From positions 8,000,524 through 8,064,523 of the forward strand of contig CM048844.1 of NCBI GenBank assembly GCA_026545765.1: DNA of 64,000 nt, given 5' to 3'. Shown piece after piece: positions 1 through 10,855 of this stretch. The DNA is from Plantago major (lineage: Eukaryota; Streptophyta; Magnoliopsida; Lamiales; Plantaginaceae). Made by a program: the position numbers and the translations under genes. The notes below the pieces were generated by a model. That model did no database searches. It was not told where the DNA came from and saw only the letters and a list, made by a program, of their open reading frames with translations. Positions within the stretch are counted from its first letter, which is position 1; each line of letters opens with the position of its first letter.

Positions 1-160
1 TTATCAATCAGTGACATTTGAAAATGTCAATGGATATTAATTTACTCACATTTCAAAAAGTCACCGCACCCTTCATCAATGACATTTAAAAATGACTCCA
101 AAATTTTACAATATGGCACTTTGAAATGTCACCTAAAAAATTAAAAATGTAGCAATAACA
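1..160. repeat. Edge of an unidentified repeat with GACATTT motifs
   Basis: Short motifs of the form GACATTT/AAATGTC recur in both orientations, including a small palindrome with arms GACATTT and AAATGTC near position 10. Clustered inverted motifs like these resemble the subterminal region of a DNA transposon, but the element would run off the left edge and no terminus is visible. Confidence 0.25.
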
Positions 161-317
161 ATAATAATAATAATAATTCCTCAAATTTTCATTAATACAA
201 CTATATATTGCTTTAAAAAAAAATTACTTAATACAGTAAATGTGGAACTTGAGTATTATAAATCATATACTCTATACAAAGCGAAGCTACAAGAGCTATA
301 CAAACAACAAACTCAAC

Positions 318-440
318 CTAACATATGCATAACTCCCTACATGAATCAGCTAACAAACGACAAGATTTATTTGCTAATACATGCTTGAAGAAGTTCTTGC
401 TCATGACCAATTTAAAGTCCTGCATGTGTTCCATTATCAC
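318..440 (-). CDS. Possible terminal coding exon of an unrecognised gene
   Basis: On the minus strand a good splice acceptor (pyrimidine-rich run ending TTTTGTGCAG, AG at 441-442) is followed by an open frame of about 40 codons (starting VIMEHMQDFKLV) that ends at a stop at 318. This is what a last exon would look like. I recognise no family and could not trace the preceding exons further right, so this could be chance. Confidence 0.2.
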   Translation of the reverse strand: MIMEHMQDFKLVMSKNFFKHVLANKSCRLLADSCRELCIC

Positions 441-540
441 CTGCACAAAAGGATACAATACACATAAATGATTAGCTAAGATTAGAATGTATAGAAGTAC
501 ACAATTAAGAAGATTAAAGAAGAAATACCAAACCATTTAC

Positions 541-1950
541 TACTACAGAGAGTGCCCCATAAAACTAGGGAGATACATCATTTGAGTTCTGTAGTGGTCC
601 AGCCATACTAGCTAGTTAGCCGTGAAGCTGAAAACACGTGATGGCAAACAAGAGCTAGTTGTATGCTTGTATGAGACATAGAGTTATCATGAAAAAGAAT
701 CAAGAGGAATGCATGCAACACATCAACAAGTTGGAACTTAGCAGTTTGGTAATTTATTGTAAGAATGGCCTAACACTTGCAAGACAATTATAATTCCATA
801 TAAAATAGTATTGCTAGGCATGTTCAAAGACAAGGAAGCGAGAATAACATCTGGAGTATACAAATATTCCAAAAATGCTAAAGCAAATATAGATACGAGA
901 GACAATTTTAGTCGAATACTCAAAGGGGAAAATGAACCTAGCTAGCAGAAATGTTAGAAAGTGTTATCCAAATCCTTATAGTTGATCTACTAAATTCAGT
1001 ACGTACCATGTGGAATGTTACAAATTAATAATTAAACTTGTGATTCCTCGACAAAAACAGGAGTTACCAACCATGACTTGAATTCCAGTTCTTGAAAGTA
1101 TCAAAGAGGAATGACAAACGTCAAATGATGAAACCATATTACCCACCTGCAGCTGGTTGAAACATAACCAGTTTTTACTCCAGTGCTCATAAAGAAAAAA
1201 CTTATACTGCCTTACCTTTTACATAGTATCATAGCATGAAATACAAGTGATCCATCACAATGTCAATGCAGAACATACTGTAGTGTTAGATAGGTATCGG
1301 AAATCTGTTGATGCTACAAGTATCAGATAACTTAAACTTCCACTAGAGGGGTGTGTGGTTCGTGCTATAGAATAATCTTAAAAGATGAACTCTCACAGCA
1401 TGAAACCAGGTGGTCTCTTCTCTCTTCCTGACCCTGGTCTAAGGCTCTTATCGACTATAAATCAATATTCGTCCATGGGATGAATAATGAATGTGGGAAG
1501 CACCTGTTTCTCAGACGACTCTCGGGTCTTCACAACAGAGAATGTGATCTACAGGTACATTAATTCTCAGGTAATAAGAAAGGAATTCGAAAGAGGAATA
1601 CATTCTCCATCTCGATCGACTTTGTATAAGTTGAAGGAATGTGTCAATTCCATTCCCTCTACACATTTCTAATGTTATGTAGAGCGTAGTGGCTAAGGGT
1701 ACTAGGAGAGGGAAAATTGTTGTTGCTGTTGAGAGAGGCTTCTCCAATAGCAGCATGGTATTGCATTCATTTACCAAATCACCTCTAAGATAGCATTCAT
1801 GTTACCAATTCACCACCCATCATTTTGTCGAAAACCTGGTCTGCGCAATGCACTTGATCATTTTGTTAAAGCGGAATACAACGTACAGCCGTTCCCCAAG
1901 TTCGCCCAAGTTAAAGCGGCCCACTCCTAAGTTTTCCAGCCGCTAAATAG
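541..1950. other. No gene seen
   Basis: AT-rich sequence with only short open frames, none with recognisable protein character, and no identifiable repeat structure. It could be intronic sequence of the possible minus-strand gene ending at 318. Confidence 0.4.
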
Positions 1951-2110
1951 AAACAAAAACCATCTTCCTTCTCTCTACATCATCTTCTTCTTCTTCTTCT
2001 TCTTCTTCTTCTTCTTTTGCGGGCTTCTTCATAGCGGCGGTTCGAAGCTCGTCGATCTTCAGTTTCTTCTTGCGTTCATCTTCTCCCTCTGGTTTTGTTC
2101 ACCAACTAAG
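1950..2110 (+). other. Possible 5' leader exon of a gene split by the copia insertion
   Basis: The CT-rich, more GC-rich stretch ends in CTAAG followed by GTATGC, a plausible donor at 2111. A plausible acceptor (CTACCCAG) ends at 2442, and the next bases run into the retrotransposon target site at 2454-2458. Past the element (from 7895) the sequence stays open for about 20 codons, beginning MAAHTLCK. So this may be the leader of a small gene or non-coding RNA whose second exon was hit by the insertion. No homolog recognised. Confidence 0.22.
1983..2016. repeat. (CTT)n microsatellite
   Basis: About eleven CTT units. CT/CTT tracts are common in plant 5' leaders, and this one sits just before a possible leader exon ending at 2110. 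Confidence 0.85.
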
Positions 2111-2458
2111 GTATGCACACCATATCATATGTATTATTATGTGATTTTGACTGAGATAAAGAAATTGGAAATTTTTCTTTGGTGATTTTTCAACTACGCG
2201 CGTTTGACTCATGTTTGTAGTGTTGATATATATATTGTTCAATTGAATGAGGAATCTGAAGCTTCTGCGGCAGGACATCAAGTGTCAAGACTTCCTCTTT
2301 GCTGCTTGTTGTTCCTAGCTACTCTAATTGTTAGCTGATTTATTTCATATCTTATGATTCATTCTACTATTTGGTTCCCAAATTGTTAGCTGATTTTTTT
2401 TCTGTATGTCTACAATTCTTTAATTTGTGTCTTACTACCCAGTTTTGGACGATACTGT

Positions 2459-2805
2459 TAACAAATTCAATAGATTGTATTGATGAACAAACCAAGTTAC
2501 AGTGTTGAAGAGAACACTGTAACCTTTGAGATTACAAAGAGAGAAAAGAATAAAAATTATGAAAAATCGATAATGAGAAAACAGAGATAAGGAGCTTTAT
2601 ATTTAGCTCAATTCTCTTAACAAATTTTTCCAACCGTTCTGTACTACTTTCTATGCATAATGTATAACTTGCATTTCTATTTATTTATTAAGTTGTAATA
2701 GTAGAAACACGCTTCTTTGGTTATGTTAACAAATTCTGTTGTATAACAGAATTTGCTCTTCTTTCTTTTCTTTTGATTCTTTGCCTTTGATTGTGATCTC
2801 TAACA
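2459..2805 (-). repeat. 3' LTR of the copia element
   Basis: Matches 7543-7889 along its full length. In element orientation it begins TGTTAGAGATC and ends GAATTTGTTA, so the ends are TG...TA rather than the usual TG...CA. It contains an 11-bp-arm hairpin at 2730-2755 (arms CAAATTCTGTT and AACAGAATTTG, 4-nt loop). Confidence 0.95.
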
Positions 2806-5800
2806 CCCCCCCCCCCCTCAAGTGGAGCGTGTATATCAATCATGCTCAACTTGCCTAAATGTGTAAGGAATAGTGAGCCTCCAAGCGGTTTAGTAAGTAT
2901 ATCTGCAATCATGTCCTCAGTCTTGATTTGAAACAGCTTCACTTGTTTGGCCTGTACTTTTTCTCTAATGTAGTGACGGTCAAGCTCTATGTGCTTGGTC
3001 CTTTCATGCTGCACAGGATTAGTTGCTAAGCAAAAAGCACTTCTGCTGTCAGTGTATATGTGAACTGGTGCAAAGTGATTAATGCCTAAGTCTTGTAACA
3101 GATATAGAAGCCATTGTGTTTCACAAGAAGTAGCAGCAAGGGCCCTATACTCAGCTTCTGTGCTGCTTCTGCTCATAGTTTGTTGCTTTTTACTCTTCCA
3201 GGAGATTAGAGAGTCTCCTAAGTAGATGCTAAAACCAGTGACACTTCTTCTTGTATCAGGACAGGTGGCCCAATCACTGTCACTAAAAGCTCTGAGTTGA
3301 AAATTACTACTTCTAGGGAGTAGAATTCCTTTGCCAGGTGCAGACTTGATATATCTCAATACCCTATGAGCTGATGATAAGTGTTCAGTAATGGGTTTAC
3401 TCATGAACTGACTGAGTGTTTGTATGGCAAAACTCAGATCAGGTCTTGTTATTGTGAGATAAACTAGGCGCCCAATCAATCTTCTATATATATATTGTTG
3501 AACATCAGTAAGTACTTCTCCACTTGTTGCAGACAATCTGCACTTGCTATCCATTGGAGTTGTACTGGCTTAGAATCCATATATCCAGTTTCTTGCAAAA
3601 GGTCCAATGCATACTTCATTTGACTCTATACAATGCCCTTTTCTGACTGTGCAACTTCAATGCCCAACATGTATTTAAGCACTCCAAGGTCTTTAATGGT
3701 AAATTGCTCATGTAGATGATCTTTGACCCTTTGGATTTCTGAGATGTCATCTCCTGCTAATATTATGTCATCTACATACACATCAAGAGCAGTAAATGAA
3801 TTAGTATGATTTTTAATAAACAAAGAGTTGTCAGCTTTAGACTGAGAATAACCAAAAGCAAGTAAACTAGTAGTTAGTTTATGAAACCACTGTCTTGAGG
3901 CTTGCTTTAACCCATACAAGCTCTTGATGAGCTTACAAACTCTTGTGTCATTGTTCTGACAGTATCCAGGTGGTGGCAACATGTACACCTCCTCAGGAAG
4001 ATCACCATGTAAAAAAGCATTATTTACATCCAGTTGATGTAGATGCCATTGCTTTGCAGATGCTATGGCCAACAATGTTCTCACTGTAGTTAACTTAGTA
4101 ACTGGTGAAAATGTCTCAAAATAGTCCAGGCCCTCTTCCTGTGTATACCCTTTTGCAACTAACCGGGCCTTGTATCTTTCTACACTTCCATCTGACTTAT
4201 ATTTCATCCTAAGAACCCACTTACAGCCCACAACATTCTTTCCAGGTGGCAGAGTAGTAAGAATCCATGTCTGATTTTTCTCTAGGGCCTGAATCTCAGC
4301 ATTCATAGCATCTTGCAATTCTTTGTGTTTAACTGCTTGTTTATAAGTTTTAGGTTCTGTCAACTGTGTGATACAAGCTGTGTAACAAGCATAAGAAGGA
4401 GTAAGATTAGCAACTATAAGATGCTGAGAAATAGGATAGTGTTTGCCACCAGAGTGATTAACTATAGCATTAGCTGCTATAGAACTAGAATCAGACTGCT
4501 GAGAATGAAGATCATTAGTAACTGTATTAATATTTGAATGCTGTAAGGAAGGAGGAAGCACACATTCATAAACTTTTAAATGAGAAGGAGTGGATCTAAT
4601 TCTACTAGATCTTCTACTTTCCATGTCAGTAGTTTGAGAATCAACTGTGTCATTAGTAATAGGATCATGATCATGCATAATATTGTCAGAATTCAAATGA
4701 GTATTTAAATCTTGCACAACTTCATTATTATGCAAACCTGACTCCTGAATTGAATTATTCACCACCTGAGAGGCAGGACCAGAAGCATGATCATTGAATA
4801 ATGATTGAAAACCTGTAGTATACTTATCAAAAACTTGAAAATTATTAGAATGATCAGATATAACATCCTTAGAAACAGAATGAACTTGCTTAAAAGGAAA
4901 TAAATTTTCTTGAAAAATAACATCCCTTGAAATGATGATTTGTTTAGTGTTAAGATCCAAACATTTATAGCCCTTAACACCAAACTTATACCCTAGAAAA
5001 ACACACTTAATTGCTCTTGTACTGAATTTATGTCTGTTAGCTTGTAAAGTACTAACATAACATAAAGAACCAAAAACTCGCATATAAGAGTAATCAACAG
5101 GTTTATTATTGAGCAATTCATAAGGTGTTTTTCCAAATAAGACATTTGAAGGGATCCTATTTATCAAATGTGTAGCAGTTAAAACACTATCTGACCAGTA
5201 TTTGAGTGGAAGGCCTGAATGAAATAACAAAGATCGAGCTACTTGTAATATGTGCTGGTGCTTGCGTTCCACCACACCATTTTGCTGTGGTGTAGCAACA
5301 CAAGTGCGTTGATGAATAATACCATGCTTGGCATAAAAATCAGAAAACAAAAATTCTTGTCCATTGTCAGATCGAACACACTTGATAGAACTATGAAATT
5401 GAGTCTGAACCATGTGTTGATAATTAACTAAGTGTGTTCTGGCCTCAGACTTAGTCTGCATCATGAAAATCCAGGTGCACCTACTATAATCATCAACCAC
5501 AGTAAGAAAATACCTATAGTTATCATGAGAAGTAATACAAAATGGCCCCCATATGTCAATATGAATAAGATCAAAAATGTGAGTAGAAACAGTTTGACTT
5601 GTAGGAAAAGAGAGCCTCTTTTGTTTAGCAAATTGGCAAACATCACAAGAGTGATTTTTATTACAAGAATTTGTAGAAGAAAGCTTTAAAGTGTACAACT
5701 TCTTATAGGGAATATGCCCTAGTCTAGCATGCCATACAACTGAAGAAACATTAGCAGATAATGCCACTGAACAAGCATTTGCAGAAGAAGCATCTTGAAA

Positions 5801-5967
5801 ATTCAAATGATATAGTCCATTCTTGACTTCAACACAAATAATCTCTTTGTGTGTTCTCAGATCCTGCAAGAAGCATTTATTAGAGTAGAAACACAAAGCA
5901 TAATGCAGTCTTTTTGTTAATCCAGATACCGACAAAAGATTAAAATCAAATGCAGGAGCATATAGAA
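2721..5967 (-). pseudogene. copia pol: integrase, reverse transcriptase, RNase H (broken)
   Basis: In element order the frame holds the GAG-pre-integrase HHCC finger (WHARLGH ... CDVCQFAK), the integrase core with its D, D and E region (VVDDYSR ... RSDNGQEF ... QQNGVVERKHQ), reverse transcriptase (QLDVNNAFLHGDL, then YVDDIILAGDD) and RNase H (SDSDWATCPDTRRS, STEAEYRA, YTDSRSAF, DILTKPL). An amber stop at 3626-3628 follows YMLGIEVAQSEKGIV, and a frameshift lies near 3555-3566, just before the RNase H part. The RNase H frame does not stop before the polypurine tract: it reads through the G run and ends 85 bp inside the 3' LTR. The 5' end of pol is separated from gag-protease by another frameshift at 5967/5968. 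Catalytic residues look intact, so the damage is to the frame only. Confidence 0.93.
2806..2820 (-). promoter_or_regulatory. Polypurine tract of the copia element
   Basis: Twelve consecutive C on the plus strand (2806-2817), i.e. GA followed by G12 in element orientation, abut the 3' LTR. This is the expected place for the plus-strand priming site in reverse transcription. Confidence 0.85.
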
Positions 5968-7407
5968 ATGCTCAAGTGTCAATGTATCAGTCAATTGTAC
6001 AGTACCAACATAAGTTGCTTTTGTTTTGTCACCAGTAGGCAGATTAATGTCAATAGAAATAGGCACAGGCTTAGTAGAAAACAAGCCCATATCACAAATC
6101 ATATGATCAGAGGCTCCTGTATCAATAATCCAGTATGAAGACTTGGACAATTTCACAGAAGTAAAACAACAAGTGACATAGAGCTTTTTACCTTTACCAC
6201 TACCTGAAGAATCCATGACAGATGAACTAGCTATTGCACTAGCTACAGTATGAACAGATGAATCAGTGTTCTGCATGTGTTGAGCTTGAAATTTCTGAAA
6301 CTCCAGGAATTGATGATATGAATTCTGATCAAAGCTAACATATGCTTCAGAATCCTCTTTAACAGACTTAGTTGCAGCATTAGATGATGAAGCTTGCACA
6401 GCTGCTGCCGTAGGAGGCTTGAACTTTCCATAAGTTTTAGCATTATGAAATCTCTGAGAAGACCCCTTTCCACCTTTCCTATCTTGCCAACCTGGAGGAT
6501 AGCCATGGAGAACAAAACAAGTCTCCTTAGTGTGACCATACAACTCACAATGTGAATAATAAGGCCTATTACAATTGCCTTTAGAGTTATACTTCTGACT
6601 CTTGGTTGCTGCAGCATAATTCTCCTTCTGAGTAGCTAACATAGCCATTGAGTCTGACAAATTAGGCTGCAATGAACGCTGGCCTTCTTCTTGTAAAACC
6701 AAAGAATATACTCTTGACAGATGAGGAAGAGGGGAATTAAGCAGCAACTGACTTCTAATGTGAGCAAAAGACTCATTAAGACCAATCAAGAATTTCATTG
6801 AACAATCTGAATCTTGAGCCTTGATCATGTGCTGATACAAATCACACTTGCAGGTTTTCATAGCACCACAAGTACATTGAGGAATGACTTTTAAGCTAAC
6901 AAACTCATCCCATAAATTCTTGAAGACACTGTAATAAGCAAGAATAGATTGCGAACCTTGACGCAATGAACTGAGCGTTTTCTCTAGATGATAGATCCTT
7001 GATCCATCACTACGCGCATATCGAGCTTTGAGCTCATCCCATACTGCCTGAGCGGTTTCCAAATACAACAAATTCTGGCGTAATTCTGGAATAACCGTCA
7101 TCACAATCCACGAATGAACCAAGGAATTGGCAGCTTGCCATGCTTCATAGTTGATCGGCTCCTTTACTGGATCAGGCATGGGCAACGTTCCATTGATAAA
7201 GCCAAGCTTCTTCTTGACTCGAAGAGACATGATCAAAGTCTTGCTCCAAGAAATATAGTTTTCACCGTTGAAAACATCACCACCAAGCTTTACGCTAACA
7301 TCAGCTGGATGAATGAAGTATGGAGAGTTGAAATCATCGTTGGGATTCTTGACAGAATTGACAGAATTGATCGTAGTGCTATCAGAAGCAGCTGAAGTAT
7401 CCGCCAT
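5917..7407 (-). pseudogene. copia gag and protease (frameshifted at its end)
   Basis: The likely start is the ATG at 7405-7407 (MADTSAASDS); the open frame upstream reaches back through the primer-binding site and is not meaningful. The N-terminal part is a copia-type gag (NGENYISWSKTLIMSLRVKK ...). A zinc knuckle at YSHCELYGHTKETC has lost its first cysteine: Tyr stands where CX2CX4HX4C needs Cys. The aspartic protease motif is WIIDTGASDHM. A one-base frameshift at about 5967/5968, after LTLEH, ends this frame at 5917 and separates it from integrase; most copia elements encode one continuous polyprotein. Confidence 0.9.
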
Positions 7408-7528
7408 TGTTAATAAAAAACGGTTGAAAAGCGGTTGAAATGATCGAAATCGGAAAGAAATCGAAGCAACAATCGAAATCAGAACGAAATCAATTGCAGA
7501 GGCAATGCGGAGACGTTGAATCGTATCA

Positions 7529-7542
7529 GGCGAATGATACCA
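7529..7542 (-). promoter_or_regulatory. Primer-binding site of the copia element
   Basis: Directly after the 5' LTR, in element orientation, the sequence is TGGTATCATTCGCC. The first eight bases match the complement of the 3' end of initiator tRNA-Met, the usual copia primer; the match fades after that. Confidence 0.75.
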
Positions 7543-7889
7543 TAACAAATTCAATAGATTGTATTGATGAACAAACCAAGTTACAGTGTTGAAGAGAACA
7601 CTGTAACCTTTGAGATTACAAAGAGAGAAAAGAATGAAAATTGTGAAAAATCGATAATGAGAAAACAGAGATAAGGAGCTTTATATTTAGCTCAATTCTC
7701 TTAACATATTTTCCCAACCGTTCTGTACTACTTTCTATGCATAATGTATAAGTCGCATTTCTATTTATTTATTAAGTCGTAATAGTAGAAACACGCTTCT
7801 TTGGTTATGTTAACAAATTCTGTTGTATAACAGAATTTGCTCTTCTTTCTTTTCCTTTGATTCTTTGCCTTTGATTGTGATCTCTAACA
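7543..7889 (-). repeat. 5' LTR of the copia element
   Basis: Full-length partner of 2459-2805 with about eight substitutions and no indels. It ends directly at the primer-binding site, which confirms that the LTR terminates in TTGTTA. It carries the same 11-bp hairpin seen in the other LTR. Confidence 0.95.
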
Positions 7890-8131
7890 ACTGTATTCGA
7901 ATGGTATGGCTGCACATACGTTGTGCAAGCCAAAGTATTTTCATCTTACGTTGGAAGGAAGTCCAACTTAGATTCATATGCTAACCAATGCTGATGTTAT
8001 ACGTTGTCACTAAAACATACATGTGACAAAATCATACTCCAATACATGTGACTTGTGCACCATTACAAGGAGACTTGATTAATTTAAGGAGGAGATGCAC
8101 TGTTATTCTATAACATCATTTTATTTCACAC

Positions 8132-8650
8132 TTACAATTTCATGTCGCTCGAATTTAAGAATTGATTTCCCAAATCCAAAGCACCAATAGGACTACCTGG
8201 AGCACTGGTCCCGTTCCAGTAATAGGCGAGCGCTCTTTCGTCACCTGGTCCCGTGACGAAATAAATTCCATCACGACTAGCTTCCCATTTGCACACAAGT
8301 GCTGGGCAATGTTTTTCAATCTTTTTCTTGTAAGCATCAAAAGTTAACTGGAAATTTTTCCATCTAACATTACACCAGAACCGCGTAGTCCCCCATATGT
8401 TGGCACAAAAACTAAATTGATATTTTTGGGTTAAAGAAAGTGTCCTTTCTCCAAGATCATCATCCTTAGATTGACAGTGCACGGTGACTGGAGTGGAATG
8501 GGGAATCATGTTGAAAACATAAATGTACATATGTGACAACCCAAGACAATAGCGCCCTGCGGATACACGATAAACATTAGATGTTATGATTAAACTGAGA
8601 ACAAGTGTCGTTATTACAATGGTGTTGATTCTATTCGAAGAAGAATGCAT
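8132..8650 (-). CDS. S-protein homolog (plant self-incompatibility S1 family), subgroup A
   Basis: Intronless, 172 residues from the ATG at 8648-8650; an upstream in-frame ATG at 8740 lies beyond the TATA box and is unlikely. A hydrophobic signal peptide covers about residues 1-31 (IVITTLVLSLIITSNVYRVSA), so the product is predicted to be secreted. The mature part has the PF05938 signature: VTVHCQSKDDDLGERT, FSFCANIWGTTRFWC, then HCPALVCKWEASRDGIYF. It has six cysteines and a potential N-glycosylation site in YYWNGT near the C-terminus. Family members are small secreted proteins; the founding member is the Papaver stigma self-incompatibility ligand, but most homologs have no assigned role, and none is implied here. 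Closest local relative is 10856, about two thirds identical by eye. Its C-terminal tail after LDLG is longer owing to an indel relative to 10856. Confidence 0.93.
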   Translation of the reverse strand: MHSSSNRINTIVITTLVLSLIITSNVYRVSAGRYCLGLSHMYIYVFNMIPHSTPVTVHCQSKDDDLGERTLSLTQKYQFSFCANIWGTTRFWCNVRWKNFQLTFDAYKKKIEKHCPALVCKWEASRDGIYFVTGPGDERALAYYWNGTSAPGSPIGALDLGNQFLNSSDMKL

Positions 8651-8697
8651 CTTGTTAAGTGAAATGTGAGTGGTTTTGATATCAAATTGTTCACGTC

Positions 8698-8705
8698 CTT
8701 TTATA
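8698..8705 (-). promoter_or_regulatory. TATA box of the S-protein homolog at 8132
   Basis: TATAAAAG on the minus strand, about 50 nt before the ATG, implying a 5' leader of roughly 20 nt. The surrounding sequence (CCTATAAAAGG) is shared with the 10856 gene. Confidence 0.65.
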
Positions 8706-8740
8706 GGATGAATTTGGACAGTTTCAAGCAGATAAGCCAA

Positions 8741-9290
8741 ATAAAAGCTACTGATAAAATGGATTGCGTTAATCTTAAAAAATTAGAAGAAGAAAATGAA
8801 AGGAAAAAAATATTAAAAAAAAGATTCCCAGAACTGCAGCAATTTGATATCATGTGAAAGTGCATTTCATTGTCAAAGCCACGAGAAAAAATATTAAAGT
8901 ATTTGGCATCATATACATTTTTTCAATCCATTTGTTTTCTTCCTTCTCTCTTTTCCCCCCTGTTTCTTTAATATTTGCAAAAAACCATCTTGCCCCGTAA
9001 AGTTGGCCTAGTTGTGTAAACAGATCCCTCAACTTTGATCGATTAAGATATGGACCTTGAGGGTTTATATTGGCGTGAAGTGTTACCAAAGAGTAAGGCT
9101 ACGTTCTCTTCGTCTGAATAGAACAAAACTAAACTGAAACGAATTTATTTGTAGTATAAAATATAATTAAGCCGAATTGAACTGAATAAATATGAACTGA
9201 ATTTATTTATAGTATAAAAAACAAATTAAGCGGAACTGAACAAAACAAAACTAAATATAATGAATCAAATCGAATCGAATCGAAATTAAA
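8741..9290. other. Upstream region of the first SPH gene; no further gene
   Basis: The block at about 8780-8812 (AAAATTAGAAGAAGAAAATG followed by an A-rich run) recurs upstream of the next SPH gene at about 11460-11492, so the duplicated segment includes at least 150 bp of upstream sequence. From about 9092 the sequence resembles the end of a MITE family seen again near 43.7-44.0 kb (AAGGCTACGTTCTCTTCGTCTGA), followed by AACTGAA-rich repeats. Confidence 0.5.
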
Positions 9291-9525
9291 TTCCTCAATT
9301 TAGAGAATGCTACATTTTGATTGATCATTAATCGTTTTCAAGCTGATTAAATTACTCATAACGACAATAGTAATAATTTAATAAAATCATATAATAAAAT
9401 TTAATTACTAAATTTTCATTATATAATTTTAATAATTTATTTATTAATATCGTTAAGAAAGAATTGGTCAAACGTGACAAACCGCAAAATAGTAAAATGT
9501 AACACTTTTTCTGAAATGGAGGGAG
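9291..9525. mobile_element. Stowaway-type MITE (left end degenerate)
   Basis: The right end reads CACTTTTTCTGAAATGGAGGGAG followed by TA; the interior matches the MITE at 21206-21453 over long stretches (AATAATTTAATAAAATCATA and beyond). The left terminus is decayed (TTCCTCAATTTAGAGAATG). No coding capacity. Confidence 0.75.
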
Positions 9526-10855
9526 TAGTATTTAGATAAATATAACATAGTCTAATGATTGCTATGGTGCTTGATCGCGGATTATGCTAATATATTCTGC
9601 TCAATAAAAGATTGTCATTTCAAGGATTAGTTGAAGTTACCTTAATTAAGAGCCTAGAGGTAATCTGATTCGTTTTCTTCATCATTTGCAGCTAGTTACA
9701 GATCATGTAGACATCCTTGTACCTACCCTTAAAGTTGGAAGAAGTTAATTAACCGAGTAAATTGTGATATTTGGACATGGAATAAGATTGATTTGATCTC
9801 AAATTAACGTTATGTATACGTTGTCACAAAAACGTCACAAATTAGAAGTTTGACGAAAATTGAAAGTCCTTGCAAGTTCCTACAATGAAACAAGGGTCTT
9901 CTATAATCAGTCAAGGTGTCGCCATGACTAATTTCAGTCATCTATTTTGATCCGTTAGATTAAAAGTTTAACGGTGGAGATCGAATAATCTGCTACCTTT
10001 CGCACCAAGTGTTGTCATGGGGTATCGTTCGTGTCGCACGAGGTGTTACATTACATGTTGCTCTAACAGTCTATATCACTCTAAACTATTTAAATATATT
10101 AAAACAAAAAACATCATTTTTCATATATTAAAAATTCCCTACTAAAAATTAAAATATTTCAGTTAAAATCAAAATCAAATCAAAACTAATAATCAAATTA
10201 AATCAAAACAATCAAATTAAAGTAATCTCCAAATTAAACCGATCATCATCATCGCCAAGCCACTCATCATCTCAAAGAACCAATTCTTGCGCTCATTATA
10301 ATTATCACTACTAATTAACCAAGTTTGTGGATTTAGCTTATTAATTGAGGTTGAAAATGACTGGATGGAAGGCGAAAGAGAATTTTTCTTCCAATTTGAC
10401 GTATTGAATTGGGGAATTTAATTTAGGGTTCATTTAATTTTAATATTTTCAGATTAGAAATAAGTGATGTGAATATTTATTTTTAATTATAATTTTAAGG
10501 TGTATAATTATAAATTATAAATGTATATGTAAATATGTGTTTAATTAATTTTTATTATAAATTAGTGGAGAGGTTAATATTTCTAAATATGGTAACAATT
10601 GCGGTTGACGGCGATGGAGAACAATACTTGAGAGCGATAGAGAGCAATGGACACGTGTCAGGTGTCAACACATTGACTGACAATAGTCAAAGCAACAGTC
10701 TGACTGCCGGTAGAAAAGCTAATGAAACAAGGTAAAGAAAAACCGTCGCAAGAACATAAAAGAAAACTTGATAAACTAAACGCAGGGATATTATATAAAT
10801 TAATAACAATTAAACATTTTTGTCTACACCAGTTACAGCTTTCTGTAGCTAGCAC
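9526..10855. other. No gene seen
   Basis: AT-rich spacer between the first two SPH genes. The small open frames have no recognisable character. A short stretch near 9815 (TATACGTTGTCAC) also occurs near 8003, perhaps a trace of the segmental duplication. Confidence 0.5.

Larger units (their letters stand above)
2459..7889 (-). mobile_element. Ty1-copia LTR retrotransposon, nearly complete but inactivated
   Basis: Two 347-bp LTRs (2459-2805 and 7543-7889) enclose a primer-binding site, gag, protease, integrase, reverse transcriptase, RNase H and a polypurine tract. The domain order (integrase before reverse transcriptase) defines Ty1-copia. A 5-bp target duplication ACTGT lies at 2454-2458 and 7890-7894, so the insertion is intact as a unit. 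The LTRs differ by eye at about 8 of 347 positions (about 2%), so insertion is fairly recent. The coding region has at least one premature stop and two frameshifts and cannot be autonomous. It appears to sit in a possible exon of a host gene. Confidence 0.95.

Noticed and set aside
10535..10735. 66-codon plus-strand open frame
   Set aside because: No recognisable motif, no splice or promoter context, and AT-rich surroundings.
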